A stretch of DNA of 64,000 nt from Brevibacterium pigmentatum (lineage in GTDB: Bacteria; Actinomycetota; Actinomycetes; Actinomycetales; Brevibacteriaceae). The number at the start of each line of letters is the position of its first letter. The first letter of the stretch is position 1. The notes under the pieces were generated by a model, which did no database searches, had not been told where the DNA came from, and worked only from the letters and a program-made list of their open reading frames with translations. Location of the stretch: assembly GCF_011617465.1 (NCBI RefSeq), contig NZ_CP050153.1, forward strand, positions 62,001 to 126,000. The letters are read 5' to 3'. The position numbers and the translations under genes are program-made. Positions 34,427 to 41,757 of the stretch are shown here, one piece after another.

Positions 34427-35811
34427 ACGCATCCCGGAGCAATCGGCACCGGACAGACGGCGTGCGCGAGGTCGTCCTCACCGGACTCGGAGCCATCACC
34501 CCGAGCGGCCAGAACCCCGAAACCCTCTGGCAGTCTGTGCGCAGCGGCACCAGCGCCATCGACGTCCTCGCAGGTGAGCAGTTCGACGACCTCGCCGTGC
34601 GAATCGGCGGGCAGATCAAGGACTTCGACGCCGAGGCGGTTCTGCCCCGGGCGCTCGCCCGCCGACTCAGCCCCGTCCAACATTGGGCCATCGCCGCGGC
34701 CGACCAGGCGATGCGCGCAGGCGGAATCGAATCCGCGGCCGACGATCTGCCTTGGGACCGTGACCGCACGGCAGTCATCGCGGCCACCGGCTCCGGACCC
34801 GTCGACGCCATGCAGGAGGCGACGCGTCGCCTCGACGCCGACGGCCCCAGGTCCGTTCCGCTGACCCTGTCCATCCACGGAGCACCGGACTCCGCGGCGG
34901 CGCTCATCAGCCAGCGCTTCGACCTGCGCGGTCCCGGCCAGGGAGTCTCGGCGACGTGCGCCTCCGGGGCGATCGGACTCGGCGAGGCGATGCGCCGCAT
35001 CCGCCACGGCTACGCCGACGCCGTGCTCGTCGTCGGCATGGAGGACTGCCTCGGTCCGGTGAATCTCGCCTCGAATGCGAATATGCGCGCGCTCGCCGCC
35101 GGATTCGAAGACGACCCGACCGCCGCCAGCCGCCCCTTCGACCAGGCCCGCAACGGCTTCGTCATGAGCCAGGGTGCGGCTGCGATCCTCCTCGAATCCG
35201 CTGACTCGGCGGCCTCACGTGGGACGATGCCGCTGGCCGAGCTCGCCGGTTTCGGCGCCGCCAGCGATGCCCACCACCCGACGAACCCGCATCCGCAGGG
35301 ACGGGGAGCCGCCTCGGCGGTGGTCCAGGCTTTGCACGATGCCGGGCTGGAACCCGGCGATATCGACCACATCAACGCCCACGCGACGGGCACACCGGCC
35401 GGCGACCGGGCCGAACTCGCCGCCTTCGACGCGGCCTTGGGGGAGGCTGGACGAACGATCCCGATCTCCGCCACGAAATCGATGACGGGACACCTCCTCG
35501 GCGCATCGGGAGTCGTCGAGGCGATCATCGCGACCCTGACGATGCGTGACCAGACGCTGCCCCCGACGCTCAACCTCGACGACAATGAATTCCCCGACTG
35601 GGACATCGTCGCCGGTCACGCCCGTGAGATGGGTGGTGGGCAGGACCTCGCCGCGGCGGCCGTGGACACCGTCCTGTCAACGTCGTTCGGCTTCGGCGGG
35701 CACAACGGCGCGATCATCCTGCGCCGCATCGCGCAGACCGCGACACCCTCGACAGACGCGACCGACCCCTCGACGGACGCAGACGACCCCTCGACGAAGG
35801 AGAGCCGATGA
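34423..35811 (+). CDS. 3-oxoacyl-ACP synthase (KAS I/II type)
   Basis: A 462-residue ketosynthase. The active-site cysteine is Cys179 (GVSATCASGAIG), with the two catalytic histidines in INAHATGTPAGD and SMTGHLLGASG, and the FGFGGHNGAIIL ending. It should condense a loaded acyl group with a malonyl unit. A 28-residue Thr/Asp-rich tail (TPSTDATDPSTDADD) is unusual for FabF. GTG 34423 overlaps the ligase stop by 4 nt and the stop overlaps the dehydrogenase start by 4 nt. Separation from fab genes suggests a dedicated pathway rather than bulk fatty-acid synthesis. Confidence 0.87.
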   Translation: MNASRSNRHRTDGVREVVLTGLGAITPSGQNPETLWQSVRSGTSAIDVLAGEQFDDLAVRIGGQIKDFDAEAVLPRALARRLSPVQHWAIAAADQAMRAGGIESAADDLPWDRDRTAVIAATGSGPVDAMQEATRRLDADGPRSVPLTLSIHGAPDSAAALISQRFDLRGPGQGVSATCASGAIGLGEAMRRIRHGYADAVLVVGMEDCLGPVNLASNANMRALAAGFEDDPTAASRPFDQARNGFVMSQGAAAILLESADSAASRGTMPLAELAGFGAASDAHHPTNPHPQGRGAASAVVQALHDAGLEPGDIDHINAHATGTPAGDRAELAAFDAALGEAGRTIPISATKSMTGHLLGASGVVEAIIATLTMRDQTLPPTLNLDDNEFPDWDIVAGHAREMGGGQDLAAAAVDTVLSTSFGFGGHNGAIILRRIAQTATPSTDATDPSTDADDPSTKESR

Positions 35812-37013
35812 CCGACCGTGAGACACGCGTGAGCGAGCTCGCCGCGCGGTACCTGCCCGATGATGTGCTCGAACGATTCCGCGAACGAGCCGACGTCTAT
35901 GACCGGGAGAACCGATTCTTCGACGAAGACCTCGCCGAACTGGGGGACCTCGGCTATCTTCAGCTGTTCGTCCCGCAGTCGCATGGCGGGCCAGGGCTGA
36001 GCCTGTTCGAGGTCTCCCGACTTCAGCAACGGCTGGCATCGGCAGCCCCGGGAACGGCGCTGGCCATCAACATGCACCTCATGACCACCGGCGTGGTCAA
36101 GGCATTGAACGACCGCGGGGACGACAGCTTGAACTGGGTGTTCGACGAAGTCATGGCCGGTGAGATCTTCGCCTTCGGCATCTCCGAGCCGTCGAACGAC
36201 TGGGTCCTGCAGGGCTCGAACACCGAGGCGGTGTCGACGGCCGACGGCGGATACGAACTGACCGGGGTGAAGATCTTCACCTCGCTGTCTCCCGTGTGGA
36301 CCAGGCTCATCGTCCACGGTGCCGTGGCCTCCGACGACGACGGGATCGCCGGTCCCGATGCGGACGAGCCGGCCGAAGGTCAGCTCGTCTACGGATTCAT
36401 CGAACGCGATGCACCCGGCATCACGGTCTCCGACGAATGGGATGTGCTGGGAATGCGGGCCTCGCAGTCGCGGGCGACGATCCTCGACCACGTGCCGATG
36501 AAACCCGAACGGGTCTCACGCGTCATCCCCGCCGGCAAGCACCCCGATCTGCTCACCTTCGCGATCACGAGCAACTTCCAGCTGCTCATCGCCGCCGTCT
36601 ATGCCGGAGTCGCGGCACGGGCGCTCGAGCTGGGTGCCGCCGGTCTGCACAAGCGGAAGTCCGCGAAGGCCGGCGTCACCTTCGCCGAAGTGCCCGAAGC
36701 CCGGACCCGCCTGGCCGATGCGCACCTTGACTTCATGCCGGTGACTGCGATGATCGACGCCTACGCTCGGGACTTCGACGACCTCATCGACCACGGCGCC
36801 GGCTGGCCGCTGCGCCTGGTGGGGGCCAGGATCAAATCGGCCGAGGCGGCCCGCCGCAACGCCGAAGTCGCCCTCATGTGCACGAGCGGCAGCGGGTTCG
36901 GCAACAAGCACGAACTCTCCCGCCTCTTCCGCGATGCCACGGCCGGACTCTTCCACCCGCCGAGCGCGGATGCGGCACGTCCGATGTACGCGGCAGCGCT
37001 GCTCGACGGGTGA
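35808..37013 (+). CDS. Acyl-CoA dehydrogenase-family protein
   Basis: A 401-residue flavoprotein of the acyl-CoA dehydrogenase fold. FAD/substrate motifs include FGISEPSNDWVLQGSNTEA, GVKIFTSLSPVW, GMRASQSRATILD and the C-terminal TSGSGFGNKHELSRLFRDA. It would desaturate or otherwise oxidise an acyl thioester, perhaps on the product of the upstream ketosynthase. ATGA overlap and GAAGGAG give close coupling. A catalytic glutamate is not evident at either usual place, so a dehydrogenase, oxidase or monooxygenase-like activity all remain open. A palindromic repeat/terminator follows 9 nt after the stop. Confidence 0.83.
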   Translation: MTDRETRVSELAARYLPDDVLERFRERADVYDRENRFFDEDLAELGDLGYLQLFVPQSHGGPGLSLFEVSRLQQRLASAAPGTALAINMHLMTTGVVKALNDRGDDSLNWVFDEVMAGEIFAFGISEPSNDWVLQGSNTEAVSTADGGYELTGVKIFTSLSPVWTRLIVHGAVASDDDGIAGPDADEPAEGQLVYGFIERDAPGITVSDEWDVLGMRASQSRATILDHVPMKPERVSRVIPAGKHPDLLTFAITSNFQLLIAAVYAGVAARALELGAAGLHKRKSAKAGVTFAEVPEARTRLADAHLDFMPVTAMIDAYARDFDDLIDHGAGWPLRLVGARIKSAEAARRNAEVALMCTSGSGFGNKHELSRLFRDATAGLFHPPSADAARPMYAAALLDG

Positions 37014-37021
37014 GCTCGCTT

Positions 37022-37092
37022 CCGCTCAGTCAACGCGAAACTCGAAAAAGTCGTCGCGAGTGACGACTTTTTCGAGCTTCGAGTTGATCGAG
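37022..37092. repeat. 71-bp palindromic repeat, copy 1 (bidirectional terminator)
   Basis: Identical over 71 bp to 41679-41749. Its core (37030-37087) folds into a 26-bp stem with two mismatches and a GCGAGT loop; the inner CTCGAAAAAGTCGTC arm is perfect and gives A/T tracts on both sides. It lies between convergent gene ends and should terminate both. Confidence 0.9.
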
Positions 37093-37102
37093 GGGCTCGC
37101 AC

Positions 37103-38617
37103 CTACAACGCCGCCGCCTCGGTGCGCGCCTGACGCTGGGCTTTCGGTACCCACCGTGGGTCTGGCTTGACCAGCGTGACCATGACGACCACGATGAGGT
37201 TCGCCGCGACAGCCCAGAGACCGCCGTTGATCCCGAGCAGCGGGTCGAGTCCCGTGTAGTGGAGGGCGACCATGACGACGGAGCCGACGAAGAGACCCGC
37301 AGCTGCTGCCTGCTTGCTCATGCGCGGCCAGTACAGGGACAGCAGCGCGGCCGGCACGACCTGTGCCAGGCCCTCGTAGCTGAGCACGGAGAGCTCGACG
37401 AGCGCATCCGGCATGAGCAGGCTCATGATCAGGGCGATGATGCCGACGGCCAGGCACACCCACTGGGACAGTGTCTTCTGCCGCAGGCCACGTGCGTTCA
37501 GCTGCTCAGGCGTCATCGAGGCGGCGTTCTTCGGTCCGGCCAAGCCGCCGCCCAAGACAGTCCGTCCCCACATCGAACCGATCGAGAGCATGTACACGCT
37601 CATCGGCACGATCGCCGAGAGCGCGCCTGCGACGCCGATGATCGCGACGATCGGCGCGGGCAGGGATTCGATGACCACGGAGAACAGGGCCAGGTCGGCG
37701 TCTCTGAGGGCAGGGACGACGAAGAGTGCAGCCACACCGACCATCATCGGCACGAGGAGCAGCAGCTGATACCACGGCAGAATGATCGAGTTGCGTCGCA
37801 GAGCATTCGCCGAGGTGCCCGACAGGTAGCCGGCTATCGACGTGGGGAACACGGTGATCGTGATCCCGTTGAGGATGATCGTCGAGATGAACCAGGCACC
37901 CCCGTAGATGCCATCGCCTGCACCGGGGAAGGTCAGCCACTGAGATTTCTCACTCACGACGCGGTCAAGCAGGGGAGCCAGGCCGTCGAAATAGTGCAGC
38001 GGTACGTAGATCGCAAGGAACGCGACAGCGAGGATGACCAGTCCGTCCTTGAGGACGCTGACCCAGGCGGAACCGCGCAGTCCGGAGAAGAGGATGAACG
38101 CCTCGGCGACGATGAAGGAGACGATGGCGGCGACCTTGAGGTCGATCGCGCCGTAGCTCATGGCGTTGACGACTGCACCCATGCCCTGAATCTGCAGCTC
38201 GATGTAGGGGACGACGAAGATCGTCGCGAGGACAGCCACGAGGATCGCCAACCCACGCGAGCGGAACCGGTGTTCGACGATGTCGGAGAGACTGACGAGC
38301 TTGTGCCGGGCGGCATAGGTCCAGAACAGAGGGCCGACGAGGTAGGCGACGACGAGACCGATGCTCAGGTACCCGATGAGGTAGAGGATCGGCACACCGT
38401 AGGAGTAGGACCAACCGGCCGTGCCGAGGAACGAAAAGCTCGTATACGTTTCGCCTGCCATGAGCAGCAGGATGAAGACGAAGCCGAGCCCCCGCCCGGA
38501 CACCGACCATTCGTCCAGCGACTTCTCCCGGCCGCGGCCGGACCAGATGCCGATGCCGATGGTCGCGAGCATTGCGAGGCCGAAGATGATGCAGGCGATG
38601 ATCGCGGGGGTGCTCAT
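37103..38617 (-). CDS. Sodium:solute symporter (SSS family)
   Basis: A 504-residue transporter with about 13 helices. Family features are the first helix ACIIFGLAMLATIGIGIWSGRG, LLLMAGETYTSFSFLGTAGW, VSLSDIVEHRFRSRGL and the GLRGSAWVSVLKDGLVIL segment. The substrate is probably an organic acid, sugar or osmolyte. The start overlaps the upstream DUF3311 stop by 4 nt (ATGA); DUF3311 proteins are regular small partners of this transporter group. The stop lies 11 bp from the first palindromic repeat. Confidence 0.87.
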   Translation of the reverse strand: MSTPAIIACIIFGLAMLATIGIGIWSGRGREKSLDEWSVSGRGLGFVFILLLMAGETYTSFSFLGTAGWSYSYGVPILYLIGYLSIGLVVAYLVGPLFWTYAARHKLVSLSDIVEHRFRSRGLAILVAVLATIFVVPYIELQIQGMGAVVNAMSYGAIDLKVAAIVSFIVAEAFILFSGLRGSAWVSVLKDGLVILAVAFLAIYVPLHYFDGLAPLLDRVVSEKSQWLTFPGAGDGIYGGAWFISTIILNGITITVFPTSIAGYLSGTSANALRRNSIILPWYQLLLLVPMMVGVAALFVVPALRDADLALFSVVIESLPAPIVAIIGVAGALSAIVPMSVYMLSIGSMWGRTVLGGGLAGPKNAASMTPEQLNARGLRQKTLSQWVCLAVGIIALIMSLLMPDALVELSVLSYEGLAQVVPAALLSLYWPRMSKQAAAAGLFVGSVVMVALHYTGLDPLLGINGGLWAVAANLIVVVMVTLVKPDPRWVPKAQRQARTEAAAL

Positions 38618-38985
38618 TTCCCGGCCTCCTCGATCTCGTGGTCCTCACCGAATGCGACATCGGAGGGGATGTGCTCGGGCAGATCGTGCCGGTAGTACCG
38701 GTCGCCGCGAGCGGTCATCCACACGAAGAGCCAGGTGAGGATCGTGACCGCGATCGTATAGGTGAGGATGAACGGCAATCCGGCGACGCGCGGCTCGACC
38801 GAGTTCGCCACGACCGGGGTGAGGACGTAGAGGATGACGGGAACGATGAGGAGGACCAGCGAATACCGCCGCCGAGGTGGCCCTGACGTTGGGGCCGAAT
38901 CGTCAGATTGCGATATGAGCGACCTTCTTTCACTCGACACCGGCAGCCGGTCGGCAGCCTCGGCAAGGCTAGTGCCGTGAGTCAC
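38614..38985 (-). CDS. DUF3311 small membrane partner of the symporter
   Basis: A 123-residue protein with two helices (YSLVLLIVPVILYVLTPVVAN and GLPFILTYTIAVTILTWLFVW) flanked by polar ends. DUF3311 proteins are encoded directly before SSS-type symporters and may stabilise or assist them. The GTG start at 38985 is uncertain; a second GTG about 15 codons in (in LPVSSERR) would remove a poorly conserved N-terminus. The 4-nt overlap with the symporter start supports coupled translation. Confidence 0.75.
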   Translation of the reverse strand: MTHGTSLAEAADRLPVSSERRSLISQSDDSAPTSGPPRRRYSLVLLIVPVILYVLTPVVANSVEPRVAGLPFILTYTIAVTILTWLFVWMTARGDRYYRHDLPEHIPSDVAFGEDHEIEEAGK

Positions 38986-39082
38986 AGACGAAATGGCCGT
39001 CCGAAGTGTGGAATCGGAGAGCTATGCTGACGGAGATGACCGAGCAGTCAGCTGACAATGTGGATCCTGGCGCAGCGCAAAA

Positions 39083-39102
39083 GTGTCAGATATAATCGAC
39101 AC
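39083..39102. promoter_or_regulatory. Toxin-antitoxin promoter with overlapping operator
   Basis: A consensus TATAAT -10 (39091-39096) ends 6 nt before the GTG start, giving a leaderless transcript. It is enclosed by GTGTC (39083-39087) and GACAC (39098-39102), an inverted repeat well placed for autorepression by the toxin-antitoxin complex. Confidence 0.65.
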
Positions 39103-39426
39103 GTGGCTGTTGTTCGAACTACCCGAACATTTGATCGTTGGCTCAAGGGCCTCAAGGATGAGAAAGCTCGTGTCCGCATTCTGCTTCGACTGGATCGTCT
39201 TGCGCACGGGAATCCTGGCCAGGTGGCACCGATCGGAAACGGGTTGTCTGAACTCAAGATCAATTCCGGTCCCGGTTACAGGATCTATTTCCTTCAGAGC
39301 GGGTCTGAGTTGATCGTGCTGCTCTGCGGTGGTGACAAATCGACGCAGGGTAAGGACATAGCCGCTGCGAAGAAGCTTGCTGATACTTGGAAGCTGGACC
39401 AGAGGAAGGAGGGTGGACATGACTGA
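39103..39426 (+). CDS. RelE/ParE-family toxin (addiction module killer protein)
   Basis: A 107-residue toxin of a type II system, probably an mRNA interferase. Typical segments are FDRWLKGLKDEKARVRILLRL, APIGNGLSELKINSGPGYRIYF and LLCGGDKSTQGKDIAAAKKLA. This matches the group of short toxins encoded upstream of a HigA-like antidote (toxin first). The GTG start at 39103 directly follows a TATAAT promoter with no leader. The antitoxin ATG lies 8 nt inside the toxin's end, so expression is coupled. All residues of the fold appear intact. Confidence 0.87.
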   Translation: MAVVRTTRTFDRWLKGLKDEKARVRILLRLDRLAHGNPGQVAPIGNGLSELKINSGPGYRIYFLQSGSELIVLLCGGDKSTQGKDIAAAKKLADTWKLDQRKEGGHD

Positions 39427-39727
39427 CGACGTGAAGTATCCGATCTTCGACGCCGCTGATCACATTGCCACTGCCGATGATGCCGCGATCTTGCTGGAGA
39501 CGGCCCTTGAAGATGCCGCGGATGACCCAGGTGCCCTTCCGGCGGCGCTCGGGATCATCGCTCGATCAGGAAATATGAGCGACCTGGCTCGCCGAGTCGG
39601 CATGAGCCGCGACGGCCTCTACAGGGCGTTGTCGGAGGATGGAAATCCGACCTGGTCAACAGTCCTGCAAGTGACCAAGGCGCTGAACCTGCGGGTTGAG
39701 ATCCATCCGGAGCCGCGCTCGGCCTGA
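39419..39727 (+). CDS. HigA-type antitoxin (addiction module antidote)
   Basis: A 102-residue DNA-binding antitoxin. An acidic N-terminal part (MTDDVKYPIFDAADHIATADDAAILLETA) would wrap the toxin, and the C-terminal half is a helix-turn-helix (NMSDLARRVGMSRDGLYRALSEDGNPTWSTVLQVTKAL) for autorepression. ATG 39419 is preceded by GGAGGGTGG. It overlaps the toxin gene by 8 nt. The likely operator is the GTGTC/GACAC repeat around the promoter at 39083-39102. Confidence 0.87.
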   Translation: MTDDVKYPIFDAADHIATADDAAILLETALEDAADDPGALPAALGIIARSGNMSDLARRVGMSRDGLYRALSEDGNPTWSTVLQVTKALNLRVEIHPEPRSA

Positions 39728-39839
39728 TCGTCTGGACCTGGAATGGCTGGAACTTCGACCACACCGCTCGCCCTGTCGTTTGGGACGACTCCGCCAGTGG
39801 CTCGCTGTCCCCGGGACTAATACACAAATATCTCGCTGT

Positions 39840-39845
39840 TAGAAT
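39840..39845 (+). promoter_or_regulatory. -10 box for the ABC-F leader transcript
   Basis: TAGAAT ends 7 nt before the ATG of a 14-codon leader peptide, so the leader is probably translated leaderless. The preceding 25 bp (CTAATACACAAATATC region) are AT-rich compared with surroundings, as seen upstream of WhiB7-controlled promoters; no strong -35 is visible. Confidence 0.55.
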
Positions 39846-39852
39846 TGGTGCC

Positions 39853-39897
39853 ATGAATTTCGGTATGCCCTCCAGAAGGCTCCGCAGCCGCCGCTGA
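39853..39897 (+). CDS. 14-residue regulatory leader peptide (MNFGMPSRRLRSRR)
   Basis: A short reading frame MNFGMPSRRLRSRR followed by TGA, 100 bp upstream of the ABC-F gene. It contains an Arg-Leu-Arg (+X+) motif, the type known to arrest macrolide-bound ribosomes in the ErmDL leader. Its stop codon forms the loop of a GC-rich hairpin (39887-39904). A ribosome paused with Leu10 in the P site would cover the hairpin's 5' arm. This is the classic layout of drug-induced attenuation. The peptide and hairpin are seen; drug response is inferred. Confidence 0.72.
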   Translation: MNFGMPSRRLRSRR

Positions 39898-39904
39898 CGG
39901 CGGC
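39887..39904 (+). terminator. Attenuator hairpin in the ABC-F leader
   Basis: GCCGCCG (39887-39893) pairs with CGGCGGC (39898-39904) around a CTGA loop that includes the leader stop codon. No long T-tract follows, which is common in high-GC actinobacteria. A second hairpin, CCGTCC/GGACGG (39931-39953) with an inner GGC/GCC stem, lies between it and the ABC-F start. Confidence 0.65.
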
Positions 39905-39930
39905 GGGACCCTTCACATCACTCTCGTGCG

Positions 39931-39953
39931 CCGTCCTGGCCCTCGCCGGACGG
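39931..39953 (+). promoter_or_regulatory. Second leader hairpin before the ABC-F gene
   Basis: CCGTCC (39931-39936) pairs with GGACGG (39948-39953), with an inner GGC/GCC step. It may be an anti-terminator partner, a second attenuator stem or a translational control element, ending 43 nt before the ATG. Confidence 0.5.
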
Positions 39954-39996
39954 TGGCTTCATGCTGTCCGGCTCCACGACGAGCTGAAAGACCACG

Positions 39997-41670
39997 ATGC
40001 CGAAATCAACATCTTCATCCCCCGAACTCGACCTGTCCGCAGGATCTGCCGCACACATCCGCGCCGAAGGCATTCACATCATGCGCGGCGACCGCGAGAT
40101 CCTCACTGGTCTCTACCTGACGGTCTCTGTCGGTACGCGACTGGCTGTCGTCGGCGAGAACGGCAGCGGCAAGACGACCTTGCTCCACGTCCTCGCCGGT
40201 ACGCTTCCTCCCGACCAAGGAGTGCTGAGGCGGTCAGGTACCGTCACCCTGCTCGAACAGGCCCTTGACGCCGATGACAACCGCACAGTCGGCGACCTCA
40301 TCAATGAATCCCTGAGCCAGGAGAAGGCCGCATTGGCCGCTCTCGACGCAGCCGGCGAGGCGATGGCACGAGACGAACCCGGGGCAGACGAGGCCTTCAC
40401 CCACGCCCTTGAATGGGCGACCCGCCTCGACGCATGGGACGGTGAGCGTCGCATCGACACGGCACTGTCGGGGCTGTCCGCGTGCTCGGACCGGACGCGG
40501 AGCCTCGCGAGCCTCTCGGTGGGCCAGCGGTACCGGGTGCGTCTGGCCGTCGTCCTCGGCTCGAGCACGGACATCCTGCTTCTCGACGAACCGACGAACC
40601 ACCTCGACGCCCAGTCACTGGCGTTCCTCACCGAGCGACTGCGCACCCGACACGGCGGATTCGCCCTGGTCAGCCATGACAGGGCGCTGCTTCACGATGT
40701 CGCCGACGAATTCCTCGATCTCGATCCGAGTCGCGACGGACGCCACCGGAACTACTCCGGCGGCTACCGCGGATGGGTGGCGGGGAAACGTCGGGACCGT
40801 GAGAAGTGGGAGCAGGACTACCTCGCCGAGGTGGCCGAGCACGCCCGACTGTCCGAAGCCGCCGATGACGCCCGATCCCGATTGAGCACGGGGTGGCGTC
40901 CGCCGAAGGGAACCGGCAAGCACACTCGCGCGACGAGGACCGCCGGCGTCGTGCAGGCCTTCAACCGTCGCGTCGAAGACCTCGAACGGCACGCCGTGGA
41001 AGTGCCCGAGCCGCCTCTGCGTCTGCAGTGCCCGGACGTATCGGAATCCGAGGACGAGCGGTGGGAAGCGGAAGGCGGCTCACTGCTGGCAGCGGAATCG
41101 GTCACCGTTGAAGGGCGGATGAGGCAGACGGTGTCTCTGAGCATCGCTCCCGGCGACCGCCTGCTCATCACCGGCGCGAACGGCACCGGCAAGTCGACGC
41201 TTCTCGACGTCCTCACCGGCCGTCTCGATCCGAGTTCCGGAGAGGTGCACAGACATCCGCAGGCACGGGTCGAGCTGCTCAGTCAGGAGGTGCCCGAATG
41301 GAACGCCGCCGACACCGCCGCCCGTGTGTTCGAGGACTATGCACTACGGTCGTCACTGTCCGGCGACCTTACCCTGCAGGACCTCGGGCTGCTTTCGGCG
41401 GATGACTCGACGATACCGGTTCACCGACTTTCGCAGGGTCAGCAGCGCAGACTCCAGCTGGCGATGTGTCTGGCGGTCGAACCCGACGTGCTCATCCTCG
41501 ATGAACCGACGAACCACCTGTCCGCCTCGCTGGTCGACGAACTCACGGAGTCCTTCGGGACCGCCTCGGCGGCGCTCATCGTCGTCACCCACGACCGGCA
41601 GATGTTGGCGGATCTCGCGGACTGGCCGCGTCTCGACATCGGAAGAGCAGCAGCGCCGCTCGGTGCTTGA
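39997..41670 (+). CDS. ABC-F ATPase, antibiotic-resistance type
   Basis: A 557-residue protein with two ATP-binding domains and no membrane segments. Domain 1 has Walker [12 protein letters not shown], signature [15 protein letters not shown] and Walker [13 protein letters not shown]. Domain 2 has [25 protein letters not shown] and [12 protein letters not shown]. The intervening linker (about residues 255-330) is Arg/Lys-rich, as in ribosome-protecting ABC-F proteins such as Lmr(C), TlrC/OleB-like or Vga-like factors, which displace drugs from the 50S subunit. The leader peptide and attenuator upstream support an antibiotic-inducible role. The first signature is slightly degenerate (LSVGQ). 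Which drugs it protects against is unknown. Confidence 0.87.
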   Translation: MPKSTSSSPELDLSAGSAAHIRAEGIHIMRGDREILTGLYLTVSVGTRLAVVGENGSGKTTLLHVLAGTLPPDQGVLRRSGTVTLLEQALDADDNRTVGDLINESLSQEKAALAALDAAGEAMARDEPGADEAFTHALEWATRLDAWDGERRIDTALSGLSACSDRTRSLASLSVGQRYRVRLAVVLGSSTDILLLDEPTNHLDAQSLAFLTERLRTRHGGFALVSHDRALLHDVADEFLDLDPSRDGRHRNYSGGYRGWVAGKRRDREKWEQDYLAEVAEHARLSEAADDARSRLSTGWRPPKGTGKHTRATRTAGVVQAFNRRVEDLERHAVEVPEPPLRLQCPDVSESEDERWEAEGGSLLAAESVTVEGRMRQTVSLSIAPGDRLLITGANGTGKSTLLDVLTGRLDPSSGEVHRHPQARVELLSQEVPEWNAADTAARVFEDYALRSSLSGDLTLQDLGLLSADDSTIPVHRLSQGQQRRLQLAMCLAVEPDVLILDEPTNHLSASLVDELTESFGTASAALIVVTHDRQMLADLADWPRLDIGRAAAPLGA

Positions 41671-41678
41671 GTTCGTCC

Positions 41679-41749
41679 CCGCTCAGTCAACGCGAAACTC
41701 GAAAAAGTCGTCGCGAGTGACGACTTTTTCGAGCTTCGAGTTGATCGAG
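41679..41749. repeat. 71-bp palindromic repeat, copy 2 (bidirectional terminator)
   Basis: Exact copy of 37022-37092 in the same orientation, again lying between convergent gene ends (ABC-F and E2). The stem core is 41687-41744. Confidence 0.9.
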
Positions 41750-41757
41750 AGCGCTCG

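Noticed and set aside
37093-41678. Composite transposon between the 71-bp repeats
   Set aside because: No transposase or terminal inverted repeats with target duplications are visible; the repeats behave like terminators. Kept only as a possible recombination block.
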